Positions 55,046 to 64,000 of a stretch of DNA of 64,000 nucleotides are shown here, piece after piece. Location of the stretch: positions 186,001 through 250,000 of the forward strand of contig NZ_NEXX01000002.1 in the NCBI RefSeq assembly GCF_002174125.1. Direction: 5' to 3'. A program made the translations under genes and the position numbers. This stretch comes from Acinetobacter populi (GTDB lineage Bacteria; Pseudomonadota; Gammaproteobacteria; Pseudomonadales; Moraxellaceae). The first letter of the stretch is position 1. The number at the start of each line of letters is the position of its first letter. The notes below the pieces were generated by a model. It searched no databases and had not been told where the DNA came from. It saw only the letters and a list, made by a program, of their open reading frames with translations.

Positions 55046-55555
55046 ATGATGAATATCCAATCAAAACATGTTTGGTTTCAGCAGATTTATCAAGCACATC
55101 ATGCTACTTTGCTCAGGTGGTTTAATCGCAAACTAAATCATCACCAACAAGCCGAGGATTTAAGCCATGAGGTGTTTTATCGTATTTTAAAAAGTGAGCA
55201 GCATCAGCAAATCCAAGAACCCAAAGCCTGGTTACTCGGCATCGCCAAACATATCGTTATTGATCACTGGCGTAAACAACAGATTGAACGTTTATATTTA
55301 GATACGTTACATCATCTTCCGCAAGATTATTACCCTTCTGCCGAACATGAAGCCTGTATCAGGGAAAGTATTTATCAGGTGCATTGCATTCTGGAACAAC
55401 TGCCTATTCGGGTTGCACAAACTTTTTTACTCGCACAACTTGATGGTTTAAACTACGCTCAAATTGCCGAGCGACTCAATATCTCTGAAACCACCGTGAA
55501 AAGAGATATGAAACTGGCTTTTTTGGCCTGCATGCAAATTGACCCATATGACTAA
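55046..55555 (+). CDS. fecI: FecI-family ECF sigma factor (set 2)
   Basis: A 169-residue ECF sigma factor. Region 2 has QQAEDLSHEVFYRILK and EPKAWLLGIAKHIVIDHW. Region 4 has LPIRVAQTFLLAQLDGLNYA and the helix SETTVKRDMKLAF. It is clearly a paralogue of, but not close to, the set 1 sigma factor. The ATG at 55046 has GAGG upstream; the frame opens at a TTG at 55016. It is divergent from the PepSY/RND operon with a Fur site in between, and FecR follows after 9 nt. Confidence 0.92.
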   Translation: MMNIQSKHVWFQQIYQAHHATLLRWFNRKLNHHQQAEDLSHEVFYRILKSEQHQQIQEPKAWLLGIAKHIVIDHWRKQQIERLYLDTLHHLPQDYYPSAEHEACIRESIYQVHCILEQLPIRVAQTFLLAQLDGLNYAQIAERLNISETTVKRDMKLAFLACMQIDPYD

Positions 55556-55564
55556 TCCAGCCCA

Positions 55565-56527
55565 ATGACAACAAAACAATCGATTGATCCCACTATCCTT
55601 GAAAAAGCTGCCGACTGGCTGGTTTTATTGCATTCCGGAGAAATGACTGAGCAACAACAGTTAGAGTTTCAACAATGGCAACAACAACATCCTGACCATC
55701 GGATTGCAATTGAACGTGCGACCCGATTTAATAAAAATTTTGCCAACCTACCTAATACCTTGAATATAAATCAGCTATTAAACTCAAAAACAACGCTACA
55801 ACACACTATTCTGAAAAAATTTATCTGGATCTTATCACCTGTCGTGGCAACATGGCTTGCTTATCAATATTTACCATGGCAACTCTGGCAAGCCGATTTA
55901 TCCAGCAAAACTGGAGAAGTGAAATCGATTACTCTAGAAGATGGTTCTAGCCTAACCTTAGGCAGCAATAGTTATGTCAATCTTCATTTTAATGACACCG
56001 TTCGTGAAATTGAACTCATTCAGGGTGAAATCTATATCGAAACGGCAAAACAACCGCCAAAGCATAAACGACCATTTATAGTAGAAACTCAATCAGGTGC
56101 TATACAAGCATTAGGTACCCGATTCAGCGTGCAACAGAATAAGCCAAGTAGCTCTACACTGGTCCACGTCTTTCAACATGCCGTTGCCATTGCACCTGAT
56201 CAACAAACACATAGAACAATTCTTCAACAAGGAGAAATGGCACAATTTGATCAAGATCATATTCAGAAAGTGGAAAAATTACAGCAAACACAACCATATT
56301 GGACACAACATATACTGGTCGTTGAAAATAAGCCTTTGGATCAGGTTTTGACAGAAATTTACCGTTATCGACACGGTCAATATTTTATTGATGAAGCTGC
56401 AAAAAGTATCAAGGTTTCAGGTGTATTTTCCCTAAGAAATACTCAACAAAGTATTGAAACACTGGCTCAAACCTATGATTTAAAATTAAATTATTATAGT
56501 GATTATGTGCTTTATGTGAGCAAATAG
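55565..56527 (+). CDS. fecR: FecR-family anti-sigma factor / signal transducer (set 2)
   Basis: A 320-residue protein with the FecR layout. The cytoplasmic N-terminal domain has AADWLVLLHSGEMTEQQQ and WQQQHPDHRIAI. One membrane helix (IWILSPVVATWLAYQYLPW) precedes the periplasmic domain with IQALGTRFSVQQ. The C-terminal PLDQVLTEIYRYRHGQYFID segment resembles the receptor-facing half. It is cotranscribed with sigma 2 and relays signals from the STN receptor that follows after 229 nt. Confidence 0.92.
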   Translation: MTTKQSIDPTILEKAADWLVLLHSGEMTEQQQLEFQQWQQQHPDHRIAIERATRFNKNFANLPNTLNINQLLNSKTTLQHTILKKFIWILSPVVATWLAYQYLPWQLWQADLSSKTGEVKSITLEDGSSLTLGSNSYVNLHFNDTVREIELIQGEIYIETAKQPPKHKRPFIVETQSGAIQALGTRFSVQQNKPSSSTLVHVFQHAVAIAPDQQTHRTILQQGEMAQFDQDHIQKVEKLQQTQPYWTQHILVVENKPLDQVLTEIYRYRHGQYFIDEAAKSIKVSGVFSLRNTQQSIETLAQTYDLKLNYYSDYVLYVSK

Positions 56528-56693
56528 AAACTTAAAATATGTTTTGATCATTATTTTTTTTTAATTTATTATTTTTCTCAATATCTTTGTGCTGGTACTG
56601 ACTTGATATTTCTATCTCTTTTTAAAAAAATTTAATTTAAAAACAATACCATATAAAAATGATCAATAAATATATAAAATATTTTGAGAAAAC

Positions 56694-56720
56694 ATGACAC
56701 TTTTTTTCAACTAAAACGAC
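56694..56720 (+). promoter_or_regulatory. candidate ECF sigma promoter of receptor 2
   Basis: CTTTTTTTCAACTAAAACGA resembles copy 2, with the second half one base shorter and CGAC in place of CGTC. It ends 37 nt before the ATG, the same distance as the receptor 1 element from its start (39 nt). Confidence 0.35.
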
Positions 56721-56756
56721 TTAATAAATGAAGCAATTCTTATTTAGGTTTTATTT

Positions 56757-59303
56757 ATGAAACAGCGTATTGTTAAAACACATCTACAGCTTGCCATACA
56801 GGCAATTTTGCTTGGTGCGCCACTGATTTCAGCAATCGGCATTAGCCCTGCTGTGTATGCCAGCCCAATACAGCAATACAATATCGCTGGCGGTACATTG
56901 GTCAATGTACTACAACAATTTGCAATCCAGTCAAAACTCACCCTAGCCTATGAACCTCATAATTTAACGGAACAACAAAGTACAGGCTTAAATGGCAATT
57001 ATACTGTTGAACAAGGATTACAAAGTTTATTGGCACCACATGGCTTACAAGCAATTAAACTTGATAATGGTGGATTTAGCATCCAGAAAATAAAAAATAA
57101 CCAAACTAGCTCAAATACAACAGAAATCTTTCAATTAAAACCGATTATTCTCACTGCAACGCCCTCGAATCGTATGCAACAAAATAATAGTGATGTACAA
57201 CAATTACCTGTGATTATTATTAAAGCTGATGAAAAAAATCCAACAACAGATGGTACAGGTTCTTATACAACACGTGCGACTACTGCTGCAACAGGTCTAA
57301 ATCTAACTTTAAAAGAAACGCCGCAATTAGTCAGTGTTTATACACAACAACAAATGAAAGACCAAGGTTTGACACAATTAATGGATGTTGCAGCAATTGC
57401 AGCTGGTTTAAGTGTCAGCGCATCAGGTAATATTGGCTCTGACTCATCACCTGTTTATTCTCGCGGCTTTAGTGTGAATAATTATCTCTTAGATGGTACA
57501 AAATTACTCAATGGTTATTCGAGTATTTACCAAAGCCAAGATACTGCGATGTTCGATCGTGTCGAAATTGTGCGCGGGGCTTCTGGTTTGATGACAGGTT
57601 CAGGCACACCTAGTGCCAGTATTAATTTGGTCAGAAAAAAACCTGCACAAGATGTGCAAGCAAATATCAATATTACAGGTGGTAGTTGGGATTATTTTCG
57701 CGTGGATACAGATGCATCATCTCCATTAAATGAGGATGGAAGTATTCGTGGACGTGTAGTCATGTCTGCACAGCAAAATAATTCCTTTATTGATCGTTTA
57801 AAAGAAGACCGAAAGGTATTTTATGCTGTAGTTGAAGGTGATGTTTCACCTCAAACAACAACAAGTTTTGCCGTCAGTCATCAGGAAATAAATCAAGATG
57901 GTAGCTCTCGTGGTGGTCTACCTGCATGGTATAGTGATGGTACACGCACGAATTGGGCACGTTCAGATTCAGCAGCAGCAGAATGGGCATCTTCGGAACG
58001 TCATAACACTAGTTTTTTTGCAGATATTACACATCAATTTAATGATCAATGGTCAATAAAAAGTAGTCTATCACGCATAATTACAGATTCCGATGAAGTC
58101 ATTGGTTATTTAGGTGGTACACCTGATCGTTTAACAGGTAAAGGTGCTGTTCTTTGGGCAACACGTTGGACATATAGACCCGTTCAAGATATGTTCTCAA
58201 CACAATTAAATGGTGAGTTTTCATTATTTGGACAAGACCATCAACTTGTAGTTGGTACAACACTCGCAAAAAGTAAAAATGGTAAAAAACCATCTTTACA
58301 AAACTGGCCATCATTAAGCAATAGCACTTGGGATAATACGATTTCAAATATTTTTGAATGGGATGGCTCTAATCCCTCCCAACCTGACTTAGCAGTCTTG
58401 GGTTGGGGTGAGGAGGAAAATATTAATAATTCTATTTTTGCAGCATTTAGATTTAAGTTATCAGATCAATTAGCATTACTTACAGGTGCACGTGTAGAAG
58501 ATTGGAAACGAGATACTACATCATATAGCTCAGCAACTGATGTTACAACAAAAACACATCGCCAAGAAACAGGTGAAGTTACACCTTATGCTGGCCTAGT
58601 TTTTGATTTAAATGATTATTGGTCAATTTATGGTAGCTATACAACAATCTTCACCCCTCAAACCACTATTGATATAAATGGTGATTATCTTGATCCTGAG
58701 ACAGGGAATAGTTTTGAAACAGGCGTCAAAGGTGCATTTTTTAATAATATGCTAAATATCGGTGCTGCTGTTTATAAAACTAAGCAAGATAATAAAGCTA
58801 TTGCAGTCAAAGCTGCCGATGGTACGAATTTGATGGTTAATGGACAACAAGCTTATGAAGCACTTGATGGTACACAAAGTAAAGGAATTGAATTAGAAAT
58901 AACAGGCAAACTTGCAGAAGGCTGGCAAATTTCTACAAGTTTCTCACGTAATATCACTGTTGATCGTGACGACAATAAACTAAACACAACTGTACCGCAA
59001 AATACAGCACGATTATTTACGACTTATGTACTACCATATTTTAATAATGGAGCATTACAGATTGGTGGTGGGATACGTTGGCAAAGTGAAATGTATACAC
59101 TTAACTCTGGACCCAACAAGGTCAAACTATCACAATCACCTGTAACACTTATAGATTTAATGGCACGTTATAAATTTAGCGAAAATTTATCAACCAATAT
59201 TAATATTAGCAATCTTTTAGATGAAAAATATTATGCAACTGCGGGCAATAGCTATTATGGACAGCCGAGAAATGTCCGTATAGGTTTTTCATATAACTGG
59301 TAA
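56757..59303 (+). CDS. TonB-dependent siderophore receptor with STN signalling domain (receptor 2)
   Basis: An 848-residue receptor. Signal peptide (about 1-35, ending VYA). STN domain at about 40-115 (YNIAGGTLVNVLQQFAIQSK, STGLNGNYTVEQGLQ). A TonB-box-like LPVIIIKADE near 155 precedes the plug (TLKETPQLVSVYTQQQMKD, YSRGFSVNNYLLDGTK, MTGSGTPSASINLVRKKP). The barrel ends with aromatic-rich NVRIGFSYNW. It is the receptor for the set 2 sigma/anti-sigma pair directly upstream. The family is ferric-coprogen/ferrioxamine/pyoverdine-type (FhuE/FpvA-like); the ligand is not determined. A terminator follows. Confidence 0.93.
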   Translation: MKQRIVKTHLQLAIQAILLGAPLISAIGISPAVYASPIQQYNIAGGTLVNVLQQFAIQSKLTLAYEPHNLTEQQSTGLNGNYTVEQGLQSLLAPHGLQAIKLDNGGFSIQKIKNNQTSSNTTEIFQLKPIILTATPSNRMQQNNSDVQQLPVIIIKADEKNPTTDGTGSYTTRATTAATGLNLTLKETPQLVSVYTQQQMKDQGLTQLMDVAAIAAGLSVSASGNIGSDSSPVYSRGFSVNNYLLDGTKLLNGYSSIYQSQDTAMFDRVEIVRGASGLMTGSGTPSASINLVRKKPAQDVQANINITGGSWDYFRVDTDASSPLNEDGSIRGRVVMSAQQNNSFIDRLKEDRKVFYAVVEGDVSPQTTTSFAVSHQEINQDGSSRGGLPAWYSDGTRTNWARSDSAAAEWASSERHNTSFFADITHQFNDQWSIKSSLSRIITDSDEVIGYLGGTPDRLTGKGAVLWATRWTYRPVQDMFSTQLNGEFSLFGQDHQLVVGTTLAKSKNGKKPSLQNWPSLSNSTWDNTISNIFEWDGSNPSQPDLAVLGWGEEENINNSIFAAFRFKLSDQLALLTGARVEDWKRDTTSYSSATDVTTKTHRQETGEVTPYAGLVFDLNDYWSIYGSYTTIFTPQTTIDINGDYLDPETGNSFETGVKGAFFNNMLNIGAAVYKTKQDNKAIAVKAADGTNLMVNGQQAYEALDGTQSKGIELEITGKLAEGWQISTSFSRNITVDRDDNKLNTTVPQNTARLFTTYVLPYFNNGALQIGGGIRWQSEMYTLNSGPNKVKLSQSPVTLIDLMARYKFSENLSTNINISNLLDEKYYATAGNSYYGQPRNVRIGFSYNW

Positions 59304-59312
59304 TATAATATG

Positions 59313-59340
59313 AAGCTAGACAATTTCGTCTAGCTTTATT
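59313..59340 (+). terminator. terminator of receptor 2
   Basis: Perfect 9-bp stem AAGCTAGAC with GTCTAGCTT around a 6-base loop, closing into TTTATTT. It begins 10 nt after the receptor stop. Confidence 0.8.
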
Positions 59341-59418
59341 TATGCACTAAATTTTAAAAAATAAAAAAATTATATAATTCAACAGTCTAAAAATAATTAC
59401 ATAAATTTACACAAAATA

Positions 59419-59445
59419 ATGAGCTTTTTCCCAATCTCAATCGTC
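59419..59445 (+). promoter_or_regulatory. candidate ECF sigma promoter element, copy 3
   Basis: Plus-strand 27-mer starting ATGAGCTTTTTCCC and ending CTCAATCGTC, 24 of 27 identical to copy 2. It does not point at any annotated gene; downstream is an empty interval ending in a terminator. Confidence 0.6.
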
Positions 59446-59452
59446 TTAGTAT

Positions 59453-59578
59453 ATAGAAACGATAAGTTTTCTTGCAGTATTTTAGAGTGCCTAAAAGCTT
59501 TAAATCGCATTATAACAATAAAGCTGTATCATATGATCTTACTGATCGTATCTTCATGCCACGCTCCAGTGGCTTTTT
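59453..59578 (+). ncRNA. candidate ECF-controlled small RNA
   Basis: About 125 nt between promoter copy 3 and a terminator hairpin, downstream of an independent terminator of receptor 2 and antisense to nothing annotated; the next gene is on the other strand. A 15-codon frame with start ATG at 59533 (MILLIVSSCHAPVAF) ends in the terminator T-run and has no ribosome site. The start of the transcript is approximate. Confidence 0.4.
59558..59578 (+). terminator. terminator closing the candidate sRNA
   Basis: GCCAC (59558-59562) pairs with GTGGC (59569-59573), followed by TTTTT. On the opposite strand no T-tract follows, so it acts on the plus strand. Confidence 0.65.
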
Positions 59579-59586
59579 AATTTGAA

Positions 59587-60354
59587 TTATACGCCGCGCC
59601 AATCCACTCTTGCATTACGTTCGGTTTCATAGATACGTTGGACATATTGTCCCAAAGGCAAAGCCAGTAATGCTTGTTGCAAAGATAATACCTCCTCAGA
59701 AATGTTATCCGGATTTGTCATTTCCCAAGGTGTCCCTACAATCATCAATACAGGTGCCAACATGCTACACACTGCAATATCGGCAAGGGTCAGTCTTTCC
59801 CCCACCAGATAACGTCCACCATTTTCAATGAGTGTCTGATTGAGATCGGCAGTCAATTGATCCAAACGCGATTTAGACTCTTGCACAGAGGTATCATTGA
59901 TATTGTGAAATTTTTTAATTGCCATTTTCATCGCAGGGATAGAAACTTTTTCAAAATCCCGCATCATCCCTTTTTCACCAATGATAATATCCAAAGCTGC
60001 TTTATTATTATTTTGTAGAATATAGTGAAATAGCCAGCGACGCACATGTATGCCTAATTCCTGTGTGAGGCTGTCGATGCTTAGAATACTTTCACGTAAA
60101 TCCGGTTCTTTACGAATTAATGTGAGTTCAGGATATTTGCTATCTAGATACAATGCAATCTGGCTTGAATCGGCAATCCAGTTATTTCCATCTTTCAGTA
60201 CAGGTAATTGATATTGCCCTGTACGATAATGAATCATAATACGGTGTAATCCCGGTGCCAGATTTTGCGCAATATAATCAAGTTCCTTATGATCAAGTAG
60301 CCAGCGTGCCTTTTCACAAAAAAGAGAAAGTGGAAACTGATATAAAATGCGCAT
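59587..60354 (-). CDS. glutathione S-transferase family protein
   Basis: A 255-residue GST. The N-terminal thioredoxin-fold half has MRILYQFPLSLFCEKARWLL, with Ser or Cys near the start as the likely glutathione contact, and the conserved QLPVLKDGNNWIADSSQIALYL. The all-helical C-terminal half contains LVGERLTLADIAVCSMLAP. GGAG precedes the ATG at 60354 by 5 nt. The substrate is unknown. It is a single gene between the sRNA candidate and ychF. Confidence 0.88.
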   Translation of the reverse strand: MRILYQFPLSLFCEKARWLLDHKELDYIAQNLAPGLHRIMIHYRTGQYQLPVLKDGNNWIADSSQIALYLDSKYPELTLIRKEPDLRESILSIDSLTQELGIHVRRWLFHYILQNNNKAALDIIIGEKGMMRDFEKVSIPAMKMAIKKFHNINDTSVQESKSRLDQLTADLNQTLIENGGRYLVGERLTLADIAVCSMLAPVLMIVGTPWEMTNPDNISEEVLSLQQALLALPLGQYVQRIYETERNARVDWRGV

Positions 60355-60594
60355 TGTTTCTCCATGTGGAATTATTTTATATTGGATCAATTGATTGAAT
60401 ATATTAATGGTTTTTTCATGTCATCGTAATGACTTTTTTTATGCATTTGCGCTTAATTGTTTATACTCTTGTAAGAAAGCGCAGAAAAACCAATCACAAC
60501 CGATCTGGATTGCTTTAGATTTAAACCTGACTTTAGCCAACTTTTAAGGTAAGATTGGCAGCATTTCAACACAACGCTTATTATAGGTTTTTTC

Positions 60595-61686
60595 ATGGGT
60601 TTTAACTGTGGAATTGTTGGTTTACCAAACGTGGGTAAATCTACTTTATTTAATGCATTAACAAAAGCTGCCATTGCCGCAGAAAACTTTCCTTTTTGTA
60701 CAATTGAACCGAATACCGGGATTGTCCCTGTTCCAGATTCACGCCTTGATAAATTAGCAGAAATTGTCAAACCGCAGCGTATTTTACCAACCACCATGGA
60801 ATTTGTAGATATTGCAGGTCTGGTTGCTGGTGCATCAAAAGGTGAAGGATTAGGAAACCAGTTTCTGGCGAATATTCGTGAAACCGATGCAATTGCCCAT
60901 GTTGTGCGTTGTTTCGAAGATGAAAATGTTATTCATGTGAACGGAAAAATTGATCCTCTGGATGACATCGCAACCATTAACACCGAACTTGCCCTTGCAG
61001 ATTTGGAAACCGTCAGCAAAGCGGTCACACGTCTGACTAAAGTGGCTAAAGGTGGTGATAAAGAAGCTGTAGCCACCAAAGCAGTACTGGAAAAATTACT
61101 ACCTTTTCTAGATGAAGGTCGCCCTGCCCGCGCTGTCGATCTTTCTGATGATGAAAGAAAACTGATTCGTGGTTTTGGTTTACTTACTTTAAAACCGACC
61201 ATGTATATCGCCAATGTGGCAGAAGATGGCTTTGAAAACAATCCTCATCTGGACGCGGTAAAACAGCTTGCAGTCAGTGAAAATGCTGTGGTTGTACCAT
61301 TATGCAATCAGATTGAAGCAGAAATTTCTTTGCTGGAAGAAGATGAACGTGCTGAATTTCTGGAAGCTATGGGTATGCAGGAACCGGGACTGAATCTGGT
61401 GATTCGTGCTGGTTATGCATTACTTGGTTTACAGACTTACTTTACTGCGGGTGTACAAGAAGTTCGTGCATGGACAGTCAAAGTTGGCGCCACTGCACCA
61501 CAGGCTGCGGGTGTGATTCATACCGATTTTGAAAAAGGCTTTATCCGTGCCGAAGTGATTGCCTATGAGGACTTTATCCAGTTCAATGGCGAAAATGGTG
61601 CCAAAGAAGCGGGTAAATGGCGACTAGAAGGCAAAACCTATATCGTTCAGGACGGTGATGTCATGCATTTCCGTTTTAATGTATAA
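60595..61686 (+). CDS. ychF: redox-regulated ATPase YchF
   Basis: A 363-residue Obg-family P-loop protein. G1 is [14 protein letters not shown] near residue 10, G3 is [20 protein letters not shown], and the C-terminal TGS-like domain ends HFRFNV. Family members bind ATP rather than GTP through a changed G4 region and act on ribosomes and oxidative stress responses. TATAGGTT precedes the ATG without a strong ribosome site. The gene is followed by a bidirectional terminator shared with fumC. Confidence 0.95.
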   Translation: MGFNCGIVGLPNVGKSTLFNALTKAAIAAENFPFCTIEPNTGIVPVPDSRLDKLAEIVKPQRILPTTMEFVDIAGLVAGASKGEGLGNQFLANIRETDAIAHVVRCFEDENVIHVNGKIDPLDDIATINTELALADLETVSKAVTRLTKVAKGGDKEAVATKAVLEKLLPFLDEGRPARAVDLSDDERKLIRGFGLLTLKPTMYIANVAEDGFENNPHLDAVKQLAVSENAVVVPLCNQIEAEISLLEEDERAEFLEAMGMQEPGLNLVIRAGYALLGLQTYFTAGVQEVRAWTVKVGATAPQAAGVIHTDFEKGFIRAEVIAYEDFIQFNGENGAKEAGKWRLEGKTYIVQDGDVMHFRFNV

Positions 61687-61740
61687 AGGCTGGATATGTT
61701 GCATTGCATTTAGCTACTACATATTCATGATCTTAATCAA

Positions 61741-61773
61741 AAGAAAGCCATGCACTCATTGCATGGCTTTCTT
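61741..61773. terminator. bidirectional terminator between ychF and fumC
   Basis: Perfect 14-bp stem (arms AAGAAAGCCATGCA and its complement) with a 5-base loop; T-rich tracts follow in both directions. Confidence 0.85.
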
Positions 61774-61794
61774 TATTACTGCAAATAAAAACAT

Positions 61795-63186
61795 TTATTG
61801 ATTCGGAAAAACCATTTTTGCCGGTTGTACCACTTCATCAAATTGCTCGGCAGTTACCAGCCCCAGTTCAACAGCAACTTGCTTTAAGGATTTATTTTCC
61901 TTGTATGCTGTTTTTGCAACTTTGGCTGCATTTTCATAGCCAATCACAGGATTTAAAGCTGTCACTAGCATAAGTGAATTATGCAAGAAATGATCAATTT
62001 TTTCACGATTTGGCTCGATACCCACAGCACAGTGATCGTTAAAGCTATTGGCCGCATCACCCAACAACTGGATCGATTGCAACAAGTTAAATGCAATCAC
62101 TGGCATAAACACATTCAGTTCAAAATTACCCGATGCGCCGGCAATATTAATGGTCGTATCGTTACCCAACACTTGTGCAACTACCATGGTCATGGCTTCA
62201 CTTTGGGTTGGATTAACTTTACCCGGCATGATGCTTGAACCTGGTTCATTTTCCGGAATACGCAATTCACCCAAACCACAACGTGGACCACTCGCCAACC
62301 AACGCACATCATTGGCAATTTTGTTTAAACTTGCTGCAATAGTTTTTAATGCACCGGAAGCAAATACCGCAGCATCACGCCCTGCCAAAGCTTCAAATTT
62401 ATTTGGCGCCGTAATAAATGGTAAACCGGTTAATTCAGCCAGTTTTTCTGCGGCTTTCTCTGCATATTCGGGATGTGCATTTAACCCCGTACCAACCGCT
62501 GTACCGCCTAAAGGCAATTCGTACAAACCACGAAGCGCATAATCCAGACGTTTTAAACCATGCTCAAGCTGGCTGACATAGCCACTAAACTCCTGACCTA
62601 AAGTCAGTGGTGTGGCATCCTGTAAATGGGTACGACCAATTTTGACAATATCCTTGAACGCTTCGGATTTCTCTGCCAATGTATTTTTAAGTCGGGTAAT
62701 CGCCGGAATCAATAATTCATTGATTTGAAGTGCGGCAGCAACATGAATTGCTGTTGGAAAGGAGTCATTGGTAGATTGTGCGCGATTGACATGATCATTT
62801 GGATGCACCGGTTTTTGTGCACCAAGGGGTTGCCCTAATTTTTGATTGGCAACATTGGCAATCACTTCATTACAATTCATGTTACTTTGCGTACCAGAAC
62901 CGGTTTGCCAAACGACAAGTGGGAATTGACTATCCCATCGTCCTGCAATCACTTCATCCGCCGCAGTTACAATTGAATCGGCAATCTCCTGTGGAATTTG
63001 ATTTAAAGATGCATTGGTAATGGCAGCAGATTTTTTCACTAAACCCATTGCTCGAATCATGGCACGAGGCAAGCGTTCTTGACCAATTCTAAAGTTTTGT
63101 AAACTACGTTGAGTTTGTGCCCCCCATAGTGCTTCACTTGGTACTTCGACATCACCCATAGTGTCATGTTCAATACGTGTTGACAT
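61795..63186 (-). CDS. fumC: fumarate hydratase, class II
   Basis: A 463-residue iron-independent fumarase of the usual length. It hydrates fumarate to malate in the TCA cycle. The superfamily signature is [17 protein letters not shown]. The active-site segments [14 protein letters not shown] and [15 protein letters not shown] are intact. GAGAGGA lies 7 nt before the ATG at 63186 (MSTRIEHD). The frame's extra 19 codons upstream are not family-like. It is oxygen- and iron-stress-resistant compared with FumA/B, which suits the iron theme of the region, but this is a general property. Confidence 0.96.
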   Translation of the reverse strand: MSTRIEHDTMGDVEVPSEALWGAQTQRSLQNFRIGQERLPRAMIRAMGLVKKSAAITNASLNQIPQEIADSIVTAADEVIAGRWDSQFPLVVWQTGSGTQSNMNCNEVIANVANQKLGQPLGAQKPVHPNDHVNRAQSTNDSFPTAIHVAAALQINELLIPAITRLKNTLAEKSEAFKDIVKIGRTHLQDATPLTLGQEFSGYVSQLEHGLKRLDYALRGLYELPLGGTAVGTGLNAHPEYAEKAAEKLAELTGLPFITAPNKFEALAGRDAAVFASGALKTIAASLNKIANDVRWLASGPRCGLGELRIPENEPGSSIMPGKVNPTQSEAMTMVVAQVLGNDTTINIAGASGNFELNVFMPVIAFNLLQSIQLLGDAANSFNDHCAVGIEPNREKIDHFLHNSLMLVTALNPVIGYENAAKVAKTAYKENKSLKQVAVELGLVTAEQFDEVVQPAKMVFPNQ

Positions 63187-63343
63187 TTCGTCCTCTCCAT
63201 TGTCTTGGGTTATTTGGATTGGCTGGCAACATGCAAAAAACATGTTTGGCTGGCTATAAGCAAATTAATGTTTCTGTTTGGATTAAGAAGCATTGATTTG
63301 CCTGTCTATGTTGGCAGAAACGCAAACAAAATGCGAGTGTGAA

Positions 63344-64000
63344 TTATTTTGCTAAGACCATTTGATAATATTTCCATTGATCCCGTATTGCGTCTTCAAC
63401 ACTTAAGTTTGCCGACCAGTCAATTTCTTTTTTCAGCTTTTGAGTATCTGCCCCCAAGCTGGCAATTTCCGCACTTGGTGCTTCATATGGGGCAGTGGTA
63501 ATGGTTGATTGTGTCACTTCTTCAACTTGTTCAATCAACTGTTTTAAACTGGTCAATTGATCACTGGCAACATTATAAGAATTTAAAAAATTCTTCTGAG
63601 TATTGGACCACAACATCAATTTATACACAGCATCCAGCACGTCCATGATATGAATATAGCTGCGTTCGGAGCTCCCATCTTGGGTATCCAGATTTTCATG
63701 GAATAGATCAAAAACGTCTTTTTGCTGTGCCGCAACCTGTAACAAATTAGGCAATACTGATTTTGGCAATAACGGTGTCCATTCTCCTAGTTGTGCATCA
63801 GTATATGCACCAATCACATTACTTAGGCGAAGATTAATGATCTGCCAAAAAGAGTCAGCCGTATAAGTATCCTGTAGAATATGTTCAATATTTTGTTGGG
63901 CACGAATATAAGGATTCTGATGCACGACATTAAAAGCCGAATCTTCCTGCCATGCAGTACCCGACTCGCCATATACTGCAATTGAGGATAGGTTGACCAG
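63344..64000 (-). CDS. NAD-dependent epimerase/dehydratase, partial at window edge
   Basis: The C-terminal 218 codons of an extended-SDR protein. The frame is open to base 64000, so the N-terminal Rossmann fold lies outside the window. The visible start has LVNLSSIAVYGES, the SDR serine segment, then NPYIRAQQNIEHIL. In typical members the last is the catalytic YxxxK. Here Lys is replaced by Gln (Tyr-Ile-Arg-Ala-Gln), so activity may be lost or altered. Downstream family features continue: IMDVLDAVYKLM (binding-site region) and the C-terminal basic/acidic lobe. It ends at 63344, followed by fumC 158 nt away on the same strand. Confidence 0.8.
   Translation of the reverse strand: MVNLSSIAVYGESGTAWQEDSAFNVVHQNPYIRAQQNIEHILQDTYTADSFWQIINLRLSNVIGAYTDAQLGEWTPLLPKSVLPNLLQVAAQQKDVFDLFHENLDTQDGSSERSYIHIMDVLDAVYKLMLWSNTQKNFLNSYNVASDQLTSLKQLIEQVEEVTQSTITTAPYEAPSAEIASLGADTQKLKKEIDWSANLSVEDAIRDQWKYYQMVLAK

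Overview
The window is a chromosomal segment of a low-GC gammaproteobacterium, most likely an Acinetobacter or a close Moraxellaceae relative. The support is AT-rich intergenic DNA, the coexistence of a dimeric and a monomeric NADP isocitrate dehydrogenase, the OsmC/Vfr and icd/rluE divergent pairs, a long-form gluconeogenic-type GAPDH, and many TonB receptors. This assignment is by recognition, not by a search. No rRNA, tRNA or CRISPR was seen.

Layout. 0.1-3.4 kb: a nitrilase-family amidohydrolase and an internally duplicated membrane protein, divergent from a LacI-type regulator, with two identical 16-bp palindromic operators between them. 3.4-4.2 kb: a cold-shock-domain gene flanked by two decayed copies of one gene end. 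4.2-6.3 kb: YaeQ and a family 2 glycosyltransferase. 6.5-9.8 kb: a Fur-boxed TonB receptor followed by a secreted four-EF-hand protein. 10-19 kb: formamidase AmiF, small membrane proteins, PepN, a cysteine-rich unknown, ThiM and a HAD phosphatase. 19.1-23.9 kb: an AT-rich accessory block (aldo/keto reductase, LysR, MFS exporter, carboxymuconolactone-decarboxylase-like protein) with a complete IS1595-family insertion. 24-35 kb: core metabolism and repair (icd, rluE, monomeric idh, OsmC, Vfr, GAPDH, lipocalin, UvrB). 35.2-37.5 kb: a very AT-rich SGNH-like lipoprotein and acyltransferase-3 pair. 37.6-40.3 kb: a macro-like protein, YebC, a Fur-family regulator and a RelE/ParE toxin-antitoxin pair. 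59.6-64 kb: a GST, YchF, FumC and the end of an epimerase.

The most interesting part is 39-59.6 kb. Two complete cell-surface signalling sets (ECF sigma, FecR anti-sigma, TonB receptor with an N-terminal STN domain) flank one tightly overlapped six-gene operon: DUF3649-like, PepSY/PiuB-like, DUF3325-like and an MdtABC-type RND pump. A 27-bp promoter-like element ending in CGTC occurs, nearly identical, upstream of the Fur-family gene, upstream of the six-gene operon, and upstream of an otherwise empty interval that ends in a terminator hairpin and may encode a small RNA. Weaker versions lie 37-39 nt upstream of both STN receptors. Fur-box-like sites precede both sigma genes. I read this as one iron-responsive ECF regulon combining siderophore import, PepSY membrane proteins, an RND exporter, a second Fur-family regulator and a candidate sRNA. 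The regulon is inference from the motif. The genes and their overlaps are directly visible.
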